DNA of 64,000 nt from Stereum hirsutum FP-91666 SS1 (GCF_000264905.1 NW_006763148.1:266545-330544), one strand, 5' to 3'. Positions 52,301 to 64,000 are shown, counted from the first letter of the stretch. The notes: generated from the letters alone by a model not told the origin. Made by a program: numbers and translations.

Positions 52301-52963
52301 TTCAGCCCTGCAATAAAGGACGCAACACATTTAATCTCTGATTGTAGGTGAGGAGGTAGAAAATGATGGTCGTTGGAACTGATATTCCGTTCGCTGGACT
52401 GAAGAGCATCAGAGGAAACAGTGGCGAGAGCCTAGAGGCAAGCTAGTGACGTCTGGGTAATGTATTTCTCATGGGCCGAGATAACGCGGACGACAGGGAC
52501 ATTTTCGAAGACGCAGAACGTAACGCGTGGTTCGTCATTCGCAGGCGACTGTTTCGTGGAATAAAAGACAGATTTTGCGAAGGATATTGAAGACTGACTA
52601 GGAGATGAAAGGACCTCTGCCAAAACGAGATGAAACAATGGGAACTGGACTGAGTTTAGTAGAACGAAATGAAGCCGGAGGACAGGCCGGATGAACAAGT
52701 CGCCAAGGGGAAATTGGAATGGGTTGATATTAGTCAGCTATTTGGTGTTGTTTGTGCTAGGCCCCGCTTGGAGACCCAGCGCCTGTTTTCGGCCAACGTC
52801 CTCCTTTGCTCACCCCTTCGTCGCTGCCTGCAACGACGCCCAGCCGCTTTCTTCGTCGATCCTGTCGTCCTCCTCGCCCTTATTACTCTAAACCCCCCGC
52901 TCGTTACTTCGCCTTCTGTGTCCTTCTACTTTTCCCCCGCCCTTATATCCTTTCTGAGCAAAA
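49364..52963. other. 3.6-kb stretch with possible membrane-protein relic
   Basis: Between the two G-alpha loci I find no complete gene. Minus-strand frames near 50,170-50,250 (LAARRLSVILLVLWVQ) and 51,100-51,200 (MLFSLVVALLALSTADSIVM) are hydrophobic helices that could remain from a multi-pass protein, possibly another DUF6533-like copy. They do not join into a frame. The right end (about 52,700-52,960) is pyrimidine-rich and probably promoter and 5' leader of the intact G-alpha gene. Confidence 0.3.
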
Positions 52964-54358
52964 ATGGGTTGTGTTCAGTCTACCGGAGTCGATGATGAGG
53001 CCAAGGCCCGTACGTAGTCCAATCTTTTTTCACGCTGACCTTACTCATGACTGGACAGGCAATGACGAGATTGAGAACCAGCTCAAGCGAGACAGAATGA
53101 TGGCCAAGAACGAGATCAAGATGTTACTGCTCGGTGCTGGAGAGTCCGGAAAGGTCTGTCAGCCTGCGCACTCCTTACGCGAATATACGCTTAAACGAGG
53201 TCCTACTCCAGTCGACGGTCCTCAAGAAGATGAAGCTCATCCATCATGGAGGCTACAATGAACAGGAGCGCGACTCGTACAAGGAAATCATCTTCTCCAA
53301 CACCATCCAGTCCATGCGCGCCATCCTCGAGGCCATGCCCCAACTCGACATCTCTCTCAGCCCCCAGAACGATGCTCGTCGCGCCGTCATTTTGTCTCTC
53401 CCACCACAAATCGAGGGCGACATCCTCCCCAACGACGTTGCCGATGCCGTCCGCGGCCTCTGGCGTGACCAGGGCGTACAGGAAGCCGTCCGTCGCTCGC
53501 GCGAGTTCCAGCTGAACGACTCCGCCGTCTACTACTTCAACTCCATTGACCGCATGGCCGCGCATGGCTACATGCCCACCGACCAGGATATCCTCCGCAG
53601 TCGTGTTAAGACGACTGGTATCACCGAGACAACTTTCAAGGTCGGCGAACTCACTTACAAGCTATTCGATGTCGGTGGTCAGCGGTCCGAGCGTAAGAAG
53701 TGGATTCACTGTTTCGAGAACGTCACCGCTCTGGTCTTCCTGGTCTCGTTGAGCGAGTACGACCAGATGCTGTACGAAGATGAGAGCGTGGTACGTTTCC
53801 GTTCCATTTTCGTCCATGTTCTTCCTCCGTTTTCCATTCCTTCTCACACTCTACCGCTAGAACCGTATGCAAGAAGCCCTTACCCTCTTCGACTCAATAT
53901 GCAACTCGCGGTGGTTCGTCAAGACTTCGATCGTAAGCAACTTCCTGAGTTTTTTTTATTCCTAGCGCTCGTGTGCTGACGTCAGCTCTCGCTCGTCCGT
54001 AGATTCTGTTCCTGAACAAGATTGATTTGTTTGCGGAGAAGCTGCCACGGTCACCACTCGGTGACTACTTCCCCGACTACACTGGCGGTGACAACTACGA
54101 CTCCGCCTGCGACTATCTCCTCCACCGCTTCGTTTCCCTCAACCAGTCGGCAGCAACAAAACAGATCTACGCCCACTATACCTGCGCAACGGACACACAG
54201 CAGATCAAATGTGCGTGCCTTTCCTCGATTCATCTGCCCTGTGCGCCATGTGACGCCTGATGCTGATGATACGGTTGTCGTTCTTCCCGACAGTCGTCCT
54301 GAGCGCCATTCAAGACATCCTGCTGCAGATCCACTTGCGGGAGTGTGGTCTCCTGTAA
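52964..54358 (+). CDS. Heterotrimeric G-protein alpha subunit, Gpa1/Gi type
   Basis: A membrane-anchored GTP switch relaying pheromone or nutrient receptor signals. Six exons (52964-53009, 53059-53153, 53212-53790, 53861-53932, 54003-54210, 54294-54358) encode 354 residues, the standard length. The N-terminus MGCVQS carries the myristoylation Gly2 and palmitoylation Cys3. All five guanine-nucleotide motifs are intact: GAGESGKST (split by intron 2), the switch I region LRSRVKTTGITE with its catalytic Arg, DVGGQRSERKKW with the catalytic Gln, FLNKIDLF and TCATDT. The C-terminus HLRECGLL has the Cys at -4 typical of the Gi-like class, used for receptor contact. The degenerate paralogue on the other strand ends about 3.6 kb upstream. 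Confidence 0.97.
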
Positions 54359-56047
54359 TCTGTTACATTATTCCCATTCCTATTGTTGCTTTCGGCCGCG
54401 GCACCTACTTTCTCATTCATATTACCCGTTCATCCCTTCTCGCCACCGGCTCTCTCGATTTGGTTTTTTCCACTGCTCTCGTCTGTCTCCCACTTCCCCG
54501 TATTCTCATTTTTGCTTATATGTAGACGTCGGGCGCGGAACGCGTGGATGGATTATTAGTTTTCTTTTTGTCTTTTATCCTCTATATCTCTTCTAACTTT
54601 TTCTTTTACTGTTCTTCTCTTCTCTTCTCTACTATCTCTCCCTGTTAGTGATCGTTCCTCTCGTTTAGTTTTGGAGGCATAGGTCGCCGCCGATCCTTTA
54701 TCATCGAAGGCTCCTTCCCTCTCTGTATGCAAATCTCCCATCTACCCGCTGACCCCTCCTATCTCTTCACTCACCGAGTTCTTCATTGTTCTTTACTTCC
54801 TGAACTCCCCCCTTTATTATTTCACGTCACTCCCTAGTATGGCGCCACAACTACCCACAGGGCTACGCCACGCACCATCCATTCCATTTTCGCATCTGCT
54901 CGCCCCGTCGAGCGTCCAGCTACACGCACCCCCTCCCTATCTATCTCCTCCCGCAATCGTACATGTCCCCTCATAAAGTGGTGATGGTATTGGCAGCCGC
55001 ATCTTTTTTCTATCCGCTCGTCCTCGTCTACCCGTCCGCGTCGTTGTTACCCCATCCATTTTTTTTCTTTGATTCTTCTTCTTTAGTTTGACTTTGACTT
55101 GAATTGGCTTGGCTTGACGAGCTCGTTGGATATCGATCCGGATGGATAATTCGCTGCGTTTCTTGTGATCGAGATCCATGCGAGACAAGTATGCGTTCCA
55201 TGCGCGGTTTAGCGATTCATTCGTGCTTGCATGAAGCTAGGTGCCTGGCGAATGTTGATGATGGGAGTTCCGCTGTGGCCGCTGCTACGAAGAGCCCTGC
55301 GCAGTGTCGTGTCGTGAAGTCTGGCTCTTGTCTATGGGTACAGACGGTAGAGGATAAAGAAGTCATGGGTATCTCCAGGAGTATGAGTGTCAGGAGCGGA
55401 CTACGGTCTTCATCGGTCAGGGGGTCATGCTCAGAGAGAGGGCGTTTCACAATACACGATACGATGATATGATACGATATACCTCTTATTTTTCGTTTAC
55501 TCTTCGTTCCTATGTATATAATTACTTTACTTTCGATTGACTTGCATAGTTGTCTGCCTTCTCTTTTGTCTCTTTCACTCTTTTTTTCCGCGTTCCCAGT
55601 CCCGTCTCCATCCTGCCTGCGTCTGCGGCGTAGCGATGGGCCAACTCTCGACTGCTCCAGAATGCGTAGAAGACCTGGGAGAAAGCTCGTGGGCGACGGT
55701 AGGATTTTTTAGACTTCGCAAGAACTCGAGGTGGGGATACCGGGGCTCGTGTGGCGACGTGCGTCCCACGCGTAAAGCTAATCACCCATCTGTCGCTGTC
55801 TCTTTGAATTGGTGTTGAGGATAAGGTTGGGACGTTTCCATGGGGTTGTCAGAGCTCCTTCAAGGTTTTGTATTGCTTGCTTGCCCGTGAACGTAGAGAC
55901 TGTGCACTGTGGGGGTGGAGCGCTGGAGGGGGGTTTCAGGAGAGGAACGTGGATAAGACAGGAAGCACGGGGATAACACGACTTGTCTTCGAAGAGGCAC
56001 CGCCTGGCGACTTTCGAGAGCGGTGACTTGCCTGACGCACTTCTTTA
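54359..56047. other. Long gene-free stretch downstream of G-alpha
   Basis: The first 600 bp are very T/C-rich (54,360-54,960) and likely include the 3' UTR. The rest holds only short frames (up to 122 codons, 55,104-55,472, plus strand) without domain. Repeated GATACGAT/GATATGAT units lie at 55,450-55,485. Confidence 0.45.
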
Positions 56048-56140
56048 GGGCCCGTTCGGCTGCCATGCCAGGTTCATTCCAGGTTTCGCGCGACCTGGGT
56101 TTTCCGCCTGATCAGGAAGGTGGTTGAAACCCAGGTTTGA
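56048..56140 (+). repeat. Left 93-bp terminal inverted repeat of the MITE
   Basis: Identical to the reverse complement of 56,582-56,674 over all 93 positions; similarity then fades in an AAGATAA-like stretch. Confidence 0.92.
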
Positions 56141-56581
56141 CCGGGCAAGATAAGATCAAAAAATTCCGATAACGAGATTGGTCAGAAATGCAATACGCTC
56201 GAAGTGATTTTTGTCCAGCATCACCCCTACCTCCCTGAGGAGTGTAAAAAATCATACGCACTCCTATATACTACTCCATGACTAGCACACACTTTCAGGC
56301 CCATCGGTAACTGTATAGGTACGAGAGAAAATGAAAGGTGCTCGAAATGCCACTTGCCGTGGCCGGGACAATTGTCCAATGAGCTCCACCATTCAATACG
56401 GTGCTCATAAATGATGAAACTAATAAGGCAGCTCTATGATACCAGTAACGAAAGATGTGGGTACTTTTTATATTTTATTTACTCATTGTAACCCGTCATT
56501 GTCGACGACAATGTCAAGATTATCTCCACAAGATTGAAACTCCGCTTTTCTTTATCTTATCCTGCCCTTTATCTTTCGCGA

Positions 56582-56674
56582 TCAAACCTGGGTTTCAACC
56601 ACCTTCCTGATCAGGCGGAAAACCCAGGTCGCGCGAAACCTGGAATGAACCTGGCATGGCAGCCGAACGGGCCC
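56582..56674 (-). repeat. Right 93-bp terminal inverted repeat of the MITE
   Basis: Perfect inverted match to 56,048-56,140. Confidence 0.92.
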
Positions 56675-56677
56675 TTA

Positions 56678-57288
56678 GGCATCTTCTCTCTCCTCAGCGA
56701 GGGAAGAAAAGAGGGCCACAGTTGTGGCGAGCTAGTCAAGGGACAAGTGCCCGAGAACCGAGAGCCGAGGAATCGGGTCCGGTTGCGAACACGAGGTCGT
56801 GGTTGATGGTGTGGCACTCTCGGGCCGGAGTGGTACCTTTCTCTCGACTTCCTCCACTTGTCTTCCACTCAACTTCCACTTGCCATCCACAATCGTGGTC
56901 GTAAACTGATTTCTTCCAAACATCGACATATCCTTCCTTCCATTACAGTGAAGATGCCCCCATAGCCTCATGATGAAAGACCAAGTACACAGGACAGCCG
57001 GAGTTCAACGAGAATCAAACGAGAGGCAGATTTTGCGCACAGGTCGGACAATATTCGCTGCCTTTCTATCTCCGGACATCACTGGTGCAAAATACATCAT
57101 GGGCTGTTTCTACCTGGCGCGCGTTGAATCTGGGACATATACAACCCAGATAACCATGTATGTTAAGTAAAGGCTTCTAATTACTCTACTCGGAGCCATA
57201 GCGCCCATCCTGTGAGCTGTTGACCGTCAAACAGCGCCGTCACGGTCTCCTGCATCACCATCTTCTCCCCATCCTCTCTCAGACCACC
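56678..57288. other. Intergenic, nothing recognised
   Basis: This 610-bp stretch between the MITE and the membrane-protein relic contains small frames only. Confidence 0.45.
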
Positions 57289-58260
57289 ATGGCGAACGTG
57301 CCCACTCCCCACATACCTGATCATCCATCGACTACTTTTCATGACCAAGGTGTCAAGGTTACTATAGAACCTCTTGACAACGCTGGTTCCGTCACCGAAT
57401 TCTCTGCATCGGCACCGCCCAACCCTCGAGCTTGGTTGGTTATCCTAGGGTGCCTTCAGTTCATATTTTCTACAGTAATCACAGAACCTTCGGTGCGTTC
57501 ATCGACTACTTAATGTCAAATCCTCCCGCATGCTCTTTGATACAGATATTAGAGAGGTTGATGTAGTTTCATTGGTCAGGAAACGCCACCTTTCCACTCA
57601 GCATGGACCAAACCAGCCATGCTCTGCTTGGCTGGCATGTGCTATGTGCTCGTCATCGTGTTCAGAGCTCACCACCGGATGCGTCACGATCGTGGCTGGA
57701 TCCTGGACAACATCAAAATGTGCTGAGAAATTCATGACATTCTATCTGTGCTGTTCGATGCTTACCGAACAATACGGCTCACATAGACCCCTCACCGTCG
57801 TCAGTCTGGCTGGAATGCTTTTGGCGCCCATGACAGCTTGGTCGACCTTTCAGTTTCATCCGGAGCCTCCTTTAGTTGCTCAGTTCGTGGTGTCGTGCGC
57901 TTTGCTCCTGGTCGCTGTTATCGGTGCGCATCTTCTAGTACTCTCAGATTCCTTGCACCCGATCAATTGTTTATTCTTTCTTGTGGTGCCTGGATAACAT
58001 CCAGCGGCTTAGGTTGTGACGAGCCACAGCATACTATCATGCAGGGCTTCCCATTCTTTTGCATACCAAAGTGCTCCAGCTTCGTACTTGGGCATTGGGT
58101 CCATGACATGCATGATTTCTGGTGGAGGACGAGGCGGTGTTGCGGTCCTGCTGTGTTTCTACTACGATACCGCTGAGTCTATATATGCTATCGATCCATT
58201 TAATGAACAATAAGGCATGTAAATTAATCACCCTGGTTCCAAGCATGGCCTCTGCCTATA
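57289..58260 (+). pseudogene. Probable decayed multi-pass transporter (MFS-like)
   Basis: The frame beginning at 57,289 (MANVPTPHIPDHPSTTFHDQ) has a polar N-terminus leading into PNPRAWLVILGCLQFIFST. That resembles the first helix of monocarboxylate-type major facilitator proteins, which often begin with a GGxxAWLVVLG pattern. Hydrophobic pieces follow in different frames (for example VVSCALLLVAVIGAHLLV near 57,890) with stops between them, and no full set of twelve helices can be assembled. The family call is tentative; it could be another membrane protein. Confidence 0.35.
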
Positions 58261-58366
58261 TACAGAAGACACCAAAGATATACAACGACCACTCCCCTCG
58301 TAGGTGACTAGTGTGACTATCATACGTGCTCTTCGACCACAGACAAACTTGCCAACATCAACCACC

Positions 58367-60552
58367 CTACCCCCTCGGCCTCACAACCGCCCAAAACGGC
58401 CCCTTCTGCACCGAGAGATACTCCCTTATCGACCTCTCAAACATCTCACCATCATGCTCCGACGCAGCGCTCACATCAAACTCATGTACGAGCCTTGCGA
58501 GCGAGTATCGCACCACCAACAACCCAAGCGCCTTTCCGGAACAATTGAAAGGTCCGTAGGAGAATGGAATGAACGCCGAACGACGGAAGGTTTGTTCTTT
58601 TTCGGGGTGTAGCCATCGTTCGGGCCTCCAGGTTGTTGGGTGGGGAGAGAAGTTGCGTGGGTCGCGCATGATGACGGGGGGAGGGATACCGACGAGGGTA
58701 CCACCGGGGATGTCTGTATTTTGTGCGATCTGATGTCAGAATCATAGGAGAGACTCCACTAAGCAGACTATGTAGGACTGACAATGGCCAGAAATGAAAA
58801 TGCCTCCTGTGGGGACAACACGCTGCGAGCGCGCTGGGACAGTTGGTCGGACGCGTAGTGTCTCGTTCATGATAGCATCAAGAACAGGAGTATCGTCGAG
58901 GTCAAAGTCTCCGTCCCCTCGGTATCTTGCATCCACTTCTTCGCGGAGTCTCTATCAATCACAATATAAATGAGGTCGTCCATATTGCAAGCAACGAAAC
59001 TGAGCGAACGTACGCGTGCCCACTCTGGATGCTGAGAGAGAAACTCGAAGATAAACGTCAATATCGTCGCAGATGTACCAGCTCCTACCACACATTAGAG
59101 TAAGTTTGGTTCCTCAATAAACAAGGGCCAGGGTCGAAATGCATACCCGCCATAATCGCCACCCGAATATCGGCGTCAAGATCTTTCATGGTCATCCCAG
59201 GTTGAAGCTGTCCGTTTTCTTGGATTAAGTACGAGAAGAAATCGGGCCGGGTCGAGCCCCGTTTATACCTGTCCATCATTGCATTGTTCCTGACGAAGAT
59301 AATACAGCTCATGAGCACCTATACGACAATGAAACGGGAAATGAAACATACAAAAATGCCTCTATTGCGGCCTGTTCCTTGACCACAGGTAGGAGAGTCA
59401 GTATAGGTAGCACCCACGGAATTTCTGCGAGAACGCTACGTCAAACATGAAGATCTGTCAATGTGAGGGGAGGCGAAAAATAGAAGCATGGATGCTACTT
59501 GCCATATGGCGCGAAAACCCTTCTCCATGAAGTGAATATATGTGTGGTCTTCGCCGTTTTCGATCATCCCAAACGAGCGAGCACAAGTAACCTCTCCAAT
59601 CACGTCGAACACAAGATGGTCTGTATGAAATGGCTCTGAATATTCCGCTCACTGTCCCCTAAATAGAGAGAGAAAGAAACAGGCTTACCCATGATACGGC
59701 TCAAGTTTTGCACCGATGCTTTCTTGTAATCTTCCCGTAGTCGGCGGCAGAGGTGATCCACGCATTCCTCTAAGAAGACTAGGTAGTTTTTGACGGCGGG
59801 TCCTGGGATACAATAGAAACCTCGTGAATGCCTGTGTATATAGTACTTGCGGGTTGGGGCGTACCAGTCATGGCCTTGTCCCAGTACCTTCTCCTCTGTG
59901 CATGCGCATCGATATCCTTTAGCGCATGTACGGAGCGTCCAACTTTGTCCGCCCACATAGCATCATACCTGTTAAATAGACCAATGAAATGAGCACCAGA
60001 TAACCTCATAACAAACGTAACATCACTGACCATGGACCCTTGCTCAACTTTCCCTTCGAGCCAAGGATGACTTCCACGGCATCGAGCGAGCAAATGCTCA
60101 ATTCATTCGGCCCTATACGCACAACATCTCCATATTTATCGTGCAGCTTGCTCACAACCTTCGGCATCCCTCCTCCCGCAGAGTGGTATATATACCAAAA
60201 CTTCGACAGAGCTGCTAGTGTAGGACCAGGGAAGTTACGAATGGGTGACAGAAAGAGACGATACACTGAGATTGACGTCAAGAGTGTGACAATGAACGAC
60301 ATTGAGGCGACGTTGGTGAGCAGGAGTGAGCTCCCGAGCGAGTGGTCCGTGAGAAGTAGAGATGCGAATAGAGTGAGGACGGATGTGAAAGCTGCGGTGA
60401 TAACGAGAAGGACATCGGGCTCATGCTTGTTGCATACAACATGTACGACCTATGCGGATGTTAGAATGCGGAGAACAACGGCGACGACGACGGACAAAAC
60501 GTACCAGCGCGGTTGCTCCAGCCCAGATGAATATATTCAAGGAGGCATCCAT
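58367..60552 (-). CDS. Cytochrome P450 monooxygenase
   Basis: A heme-thiolate enzyme of the ER membrane; the substrate is not predictable from sequence. Ten exons on the minus strand (60505-60552, 60031-60449, 59865-59968, 59689-59802, 59503-59620, 59352-59435, 59147-59307, 59014-59084, 58783-58951, 58367-58713) give 544 residues. An N-terminal region with two to three hydrophobic segments (MDASLNIFIWAGATAL, VLLVITAAFTSVLTLFASLL) anchors it, followed by the proline-rich hinge NFPGP. Helix I is AGAGTSAT, helix K carries ExxR in NETLR, the PERW motif is WRPERW, and the heme loop is FSYGPFNCSGKALG with the ligand Cys. The intron after 59,503 has a GC donor (GCAAGT), and the next intron is only 44 nt, so that junction is less certain. 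The layout resembles mushroom CYP families with a GPxNC heme loop. Confidence 0.93.
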
Positions 60553-61650
60553 CTGACTGAGAAGCGGATTCAACGTCAAAGACAGCATCGCCATTGCTCG
60601 TGTTTAACACAGAGATGCTGTACAAGTTGGCGTCGATGTTTAGGAGGAGGAGGCGAGGACGGTCATGGGAGCGATTGCTATCTTTGATATGGTCAGTACG
60701 CACCAATCACTGTGACCGAGTTAGAGTCAGCTCAAATGCTTCGGAGATGATGGACTTGGAATACATAATCCCATAGGTACTTCAAATGTCCATGAAGACC
60801 TCCTTGTGTGTATACAAGGCCTTAAAAATACCAAATCAGGAGGTCAGGTGCGCCAAGCACTAGTGCGTCTGGGGAGGAGCTGCTTCACATGTCTTCAAGT
60901 GGGCCGTCCTAACTCAGACGATCGCTCGATTGCAGTCTATCAGGTGGTCCTTCAAGTGAAAATGGAGCGTATTTTTGGCGAACATGGCGCACTATCACCC
61001 CCTTGGGCGAGATAGAGAGCTGGCGTAAGGTTCGATTGGATATCTAAACCTTCCTTCGGTCGAGGGCGGGTAAGCTGACATCGTGTTGGGGCTGACGGTA
61101 GACATTCGGGAAGTGTGCCGACAGCGTGATGATACAACGAACGTATTCGGTCCATCGAGTACCATGACGTGTAGGTGACGGAGGACCGCAGAATGCAGAG
61201 GTTCATATAGAGGTCGGTGTAATACTGTATTTATGAATGCTGTGAGATTATCATTTGGCCACGAAATCAAGATGGACTCACCGACGGGAAACTTGTTGAG
61301 TGGAACAACAGATCTAGATCAAAAGAGCTTGAGGTCCATACTACCGAGGGCGCGCAGAAAGGCGAGAATTGTGGAAGGTAGAAAGAGGATCCCTTTGACG
61401 TTTTTGCCCATATGACCACGGATCTCAGGCTATCCAGACGTGAAGAAAAATGCAATTATGAACGACCCAAGAAATATTAAACAAACAAGAGAAAAAATCG
61501 TTAGGACGAAGCCTATATGCGGCGGTGGCGACGCGCGCCTCGCGTGTAAATATCGAAATCTGGCCAACGTTTGACAAAGACCAGGGCAGACGTCACCGGT
61601 TTGAATCAAGAAAAAGCTCCATCATCCCTACGACCGTGCAAGCTCGAACT
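60553..61650. other. Intergenic, nothing recognised
   Basis: This 1.1-kb stretch covers the P450 promoter and the spacer to the 3' end of the Sec2-like gene. Small frames of up to 91 codons show no domain. Confidence 0.5.
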
Positions 61651-62839
61651 TCACCGATCCGCCCAAGGAGATTCGACATCCAATCCCTCCCTCGCCATAG
61701 TAAACGTCATCTCCTGCCCATCCTCCTCCTCCTCGTCCTCTCCATTCGCCCACGGCGCCTCCATTCCCTCAGAAACCGCACTCGGTGGCGGTGCCACAGG
61801 CTGCTTCTGCAACGACGTCCTCTTCCTCTCTCTCTCCTGGCTTGAAGACAAACCTTCCAGATTCGTGCTCATATTGAGGAGAGCAGGCGATGGCGAGCGG
61901 GCGCGGTCGTACGTCCTGTCACGATGCAGTTGTGGATGAGGAAGAGGAAGTGGCGAGTCTGTCGTTGCTGACGTCGCTACGGTAGAGGTGGGGGTGGATG
62001 TCGAATAAGAAGTGGCGGAATGGGGTAAAGATGGGCTAACGTCCGGGTGTGAATGTGATGAGTGAGAGTCGGTGGGCGTAGACGGTCTCGGCGTCGTCAC
62101 CGGCGAATGACTCCTCTGGTGGTCCCGATCCCTCGACGTCTCCGTCAACTCCGCCTCCACCTCCGCTTCGTCAACCACGTCACTCTGTGCGAGCTGAGAC
62201 CTCCCGTGCGTACCGTGCCCTTCGTCATCCTCGCGTGGCGGGGGAACGTACAACGGCGCAGGGGATACAGGAGCCGGTGATGCCGGAACAGACTCGAACG
62301 GTGCAGAAGCCGAGAATGCACGGACAACAGGCGACGCTGGGACCATCGAAGTCGAATCTCCCTCGTCCCCAAACGCACCACTCGCCCTCGGACTCTTCAA
62401 CGCCACATTCGACGACGACCTCGATCGTGTCGGCTCTTCCTCCTCCACATCGGGATGACTCACGAACTTGAAGTCCTCCGAGTTTGTCTGAGATTGAGAG
62501 CGTGAGTGTGATTCTAATGACTGGCGTTCGACGAGCCGGAGCGCGGAGCGGAGGGCTTCTTTTTCGAGGTTGGCTTCGCGGACTTCTTCTTCTGCTTCGG
62601 CGCGTTTGATGCGTTCGGTGGCCACCATTTTGTTGGCCTGTATCGCATATATTGCATAGGAGGGCACCACGATTAGATAAAAGATAGCGATTACGGTGAA
62701 TAGTTTGTTGTATGTTGTTCGTTCGTCAGAGTCCGAAAGTCAAACGGTTCGTCGTTGCAGCAAGTTCGTGGGTAGGATGTTGGGTATTGAGATATTATCC
62801 GGTTCCGAGATAGAAGAAGAGAGAAGACGAAGAAGAAAC

Positions 62840-62877
<38 letters not shown>

Positions 62878-64000
62878 TCGTGGGCGCAATAAGCGGAAAA
62901 TAAGATAGGTCAGCAATAGTCTAGGCTTGCCAAAGCGAAGGTAGAGTAAATAAAGATAGTTGAATTATAACGAGTGGTGGGGAGTGGTGCAGCCAGCGTG
63001 GCACCACGCAACGATGCTATATCTGTCCATCTGTCCGTCAAAGACCAGCAGACATCGAATACGAGCACAGCTCTGCGAAAGGCACGGTGAAGCAACTGGT
63101 CTGCATGCCAGCGTGGGTCTCATTCCGCGATGGGAGATAGCGGCCCTGATGAGAGAGATGAGAGGGACGAGGCCGACGACGACGAAGTGGCTTCTCGAGT
63201 AGCACGCAAGGAGGATATCTTCGTGAAAGATATCATCAATCAGACATCAGACCATTGTTTTTAACTCGCAGGCAGACCAGAAGAAAGGAGAAGGAGCCAC
63301 TCGCTTCCGCGCAGTATCGGTCTCAGACCTCAAGCACATACGTCCGGGCAGAGTAGTCGAAGATAATACTACGGAAGGAAAGGGAGAAACCGAACGCACC
63401 TCCTCGAATAGTGCCTGGCTCAGACTCTCCAACTCGCCCTCTAAGTTCTTCTTCTCTCCACAGATCCTCTCATACTTCTTCCTCTCCTCCTCCAGCTTCT
63501 TCCTCAACTCCTCCAATTCCTTCTCCTGCGCCGGATCCGGTAGTAATGAAGGCAAGCTCGCAGAGGTCAGGTGGCCAACCGCGCCAGCACCCGTACCGGA
63601 GGGTGGAGGTGGATTAGAGCTGCTAGGTGGCCGTGTGCCCGGATTCGAACTGTTCGTAAGGTCGGGGGAGGAAGGCTGCGTAGGTATCGATCGAGTGCTG
63701 TTGAACCTGAATCTGAAGAATCGGGAGTCGCCGGAGGGAGGAGGTGCCGTCGTTGGCGTTAAAACTGTCGGGGTAGTTGGGTTACCCGATTCGGGCGCAG
63801 TGGTGGAGCTCAGAGGCGGAGATTCCAGCGAGCCGTTTCTCGCTTCGGCCTCGTCCAAACTCGGTCGACCGGACGGCTGCATAGGAGTGTTACGTCCAGA
63901 TGCGGAAGGTTGAGACTGATCTCGCGCGGATCGACGCCAACCTACGTCTTTGGAGGAGGAGTTTCGTCGGAGTGCATCTTCTAGCATTTCGTTGTTGGCA
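61651..64000 (-). CDS. Sec2-type Rab guanine nucleotide exchange factor, partial
   Basis: Sec2/Rabin proteins activate the Rab Sec4 on secretory vesicles. Two exons are visible: 63,400 to beyond 64,000 (the start lies outside the window) and 61,651-62,637. The joined coiled coil reads EKELEELRKKLEEERKKYER, then LEGELESLSQALFEE|ANKMV, then IKRAEAEEEVREANLEKEAL; this SLSQALFEEANKMV core is the Sec2p domain that opens Rab nucleotide pockets. Upstream is a Ser/Pro/Thr-rich disordered segment with MLEDALRRNSSSKDVGW near the right edge. The 300-residue C-terminus is disordered, acidic and Pro/Ser-rich, ending ESPWADR. The separating intron is 762 bp, unusually long here, and carries a (GT)17 repeat. 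An unrecognised small exon inside it cannot be excluded. Confidence 0.85.
62842..62876 (+). repeat. (GT)n microsatellite
   Basis: Seventeen to eighteen GT units in an uninterrupted run, inside the long intron of the Sec2-like gene ((AC)n on the transcribed strand). Confidence 0.95.

Larger units (their letters stand above)
56048..56674. mobile_element. PIF/Harbinger-like MITE
   Basis: A 627-bp element bounded by perfect 93-bp inverted repeats starting GGGCCCGTTCGGCTGCCATG. It is flanked by the direct 3-bp target duplication TTA (56,045-56,047 and 56,675-56,677). A TTA/TWA duplication and a GGGCC..GTTCGG end are characteristic of PIF/Harbinger and Tourist-type MITEs. The interior (56,141-56,581) is AT-rich, non-coding and has no transposase. 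Identity of the two long ends suggests a young insertion. Confidence 0.92.

Noticed and set aside
53203..53565. A 120-codon minus-strand frame
   Set aside because: Antisense to G-alpha exon 3.
55440..55490. Short GATACGAT/GATATGAT repetition considered as a regulatory array
   Set aside because: Too short and irregular to distinguish from simple-sequence noise.
56534..56904. Frames crossing the right end of the MITE
   Set aside because: Chance reading through the inverted repeat; no similarity on either side.
60040..60687. A 215-codon plus-strand frame
   Set aside because: Antisense to P450 exons 1-2, with no domain of its own.

Overview
The window is nuclear DNA of a mushroom-forming basidiomycete (Agaricomycetes). 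Genes are dense on both strands and split by many 45-90 bp GT-AG introns. The lineage is suggested by a Plavaka-type transposon, DUF6533 membrane proteins and basidiomycete-style SMC3, sphingolipid desaturase and G-alpha genes. I rebuilt exon structures by hand; wherever a join is given, the reading phases add up across all junctions.

Left part (1-16.2 kb): the 5' end of a secreted polygalacturonase, an intron-containing tRNA-Ile, the 17-exon cohesin gene smc3, a decayed F-box relic plus a decayed DUF3533/SNG1-like gene, a DUF6533 multi-pass protein gene (minus strand) and a five-exon nuclear protein with an XPA-C-like segment. Next (16.9-23.7 kb) sits a 6.8 kb Plavaka/CACTA-like DNA transposon with inverted ends, an intact ten-exon transposase and a divergently transcribed second gene.

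Middle part (24-47.4 kb): an F-box gene and a second DUF3533 pseudogene (paralogues of the left block), a sphingolipid delta-4 desaturase head-to-head with thymidylate synthase, a decayed thymidylate synthase copy, a second DUF6533 gene in opposite orientation to the first, a PP2C phosphatase, another F-box gene, a ~1 kb terminal-inverted-repeat element and a tandem pair of small unknown proteins.

Right part (47.9-64 kb): a decayed G-alpha paralogue whose nucleotide-binding boxes are all altered, the intact G-alpha gene 3.6 kb away, a 627-bp PIF/Harbinger-like MITE with perfect 93-bp ends, a probable membrane-protein relic, a ten-exon cytochrome P450 and the edge of a Sec2-type Rab exchange factor.

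The most striking regional pattern is paralogue pairing inside one 64-kb window: F-box, DUF3533, DUF6533, thymidylate synthase, G-alpha and the small-protein pair all occur twice, usually with one decayed member. This points to repeated local duplication with loss. Exact MCB sites (ACGCGT) upstream of smc3 and thymidylate synthase suggest both are G1/S genes under MBF-type control. I see no CRISPR, operon or prokaryotic features.
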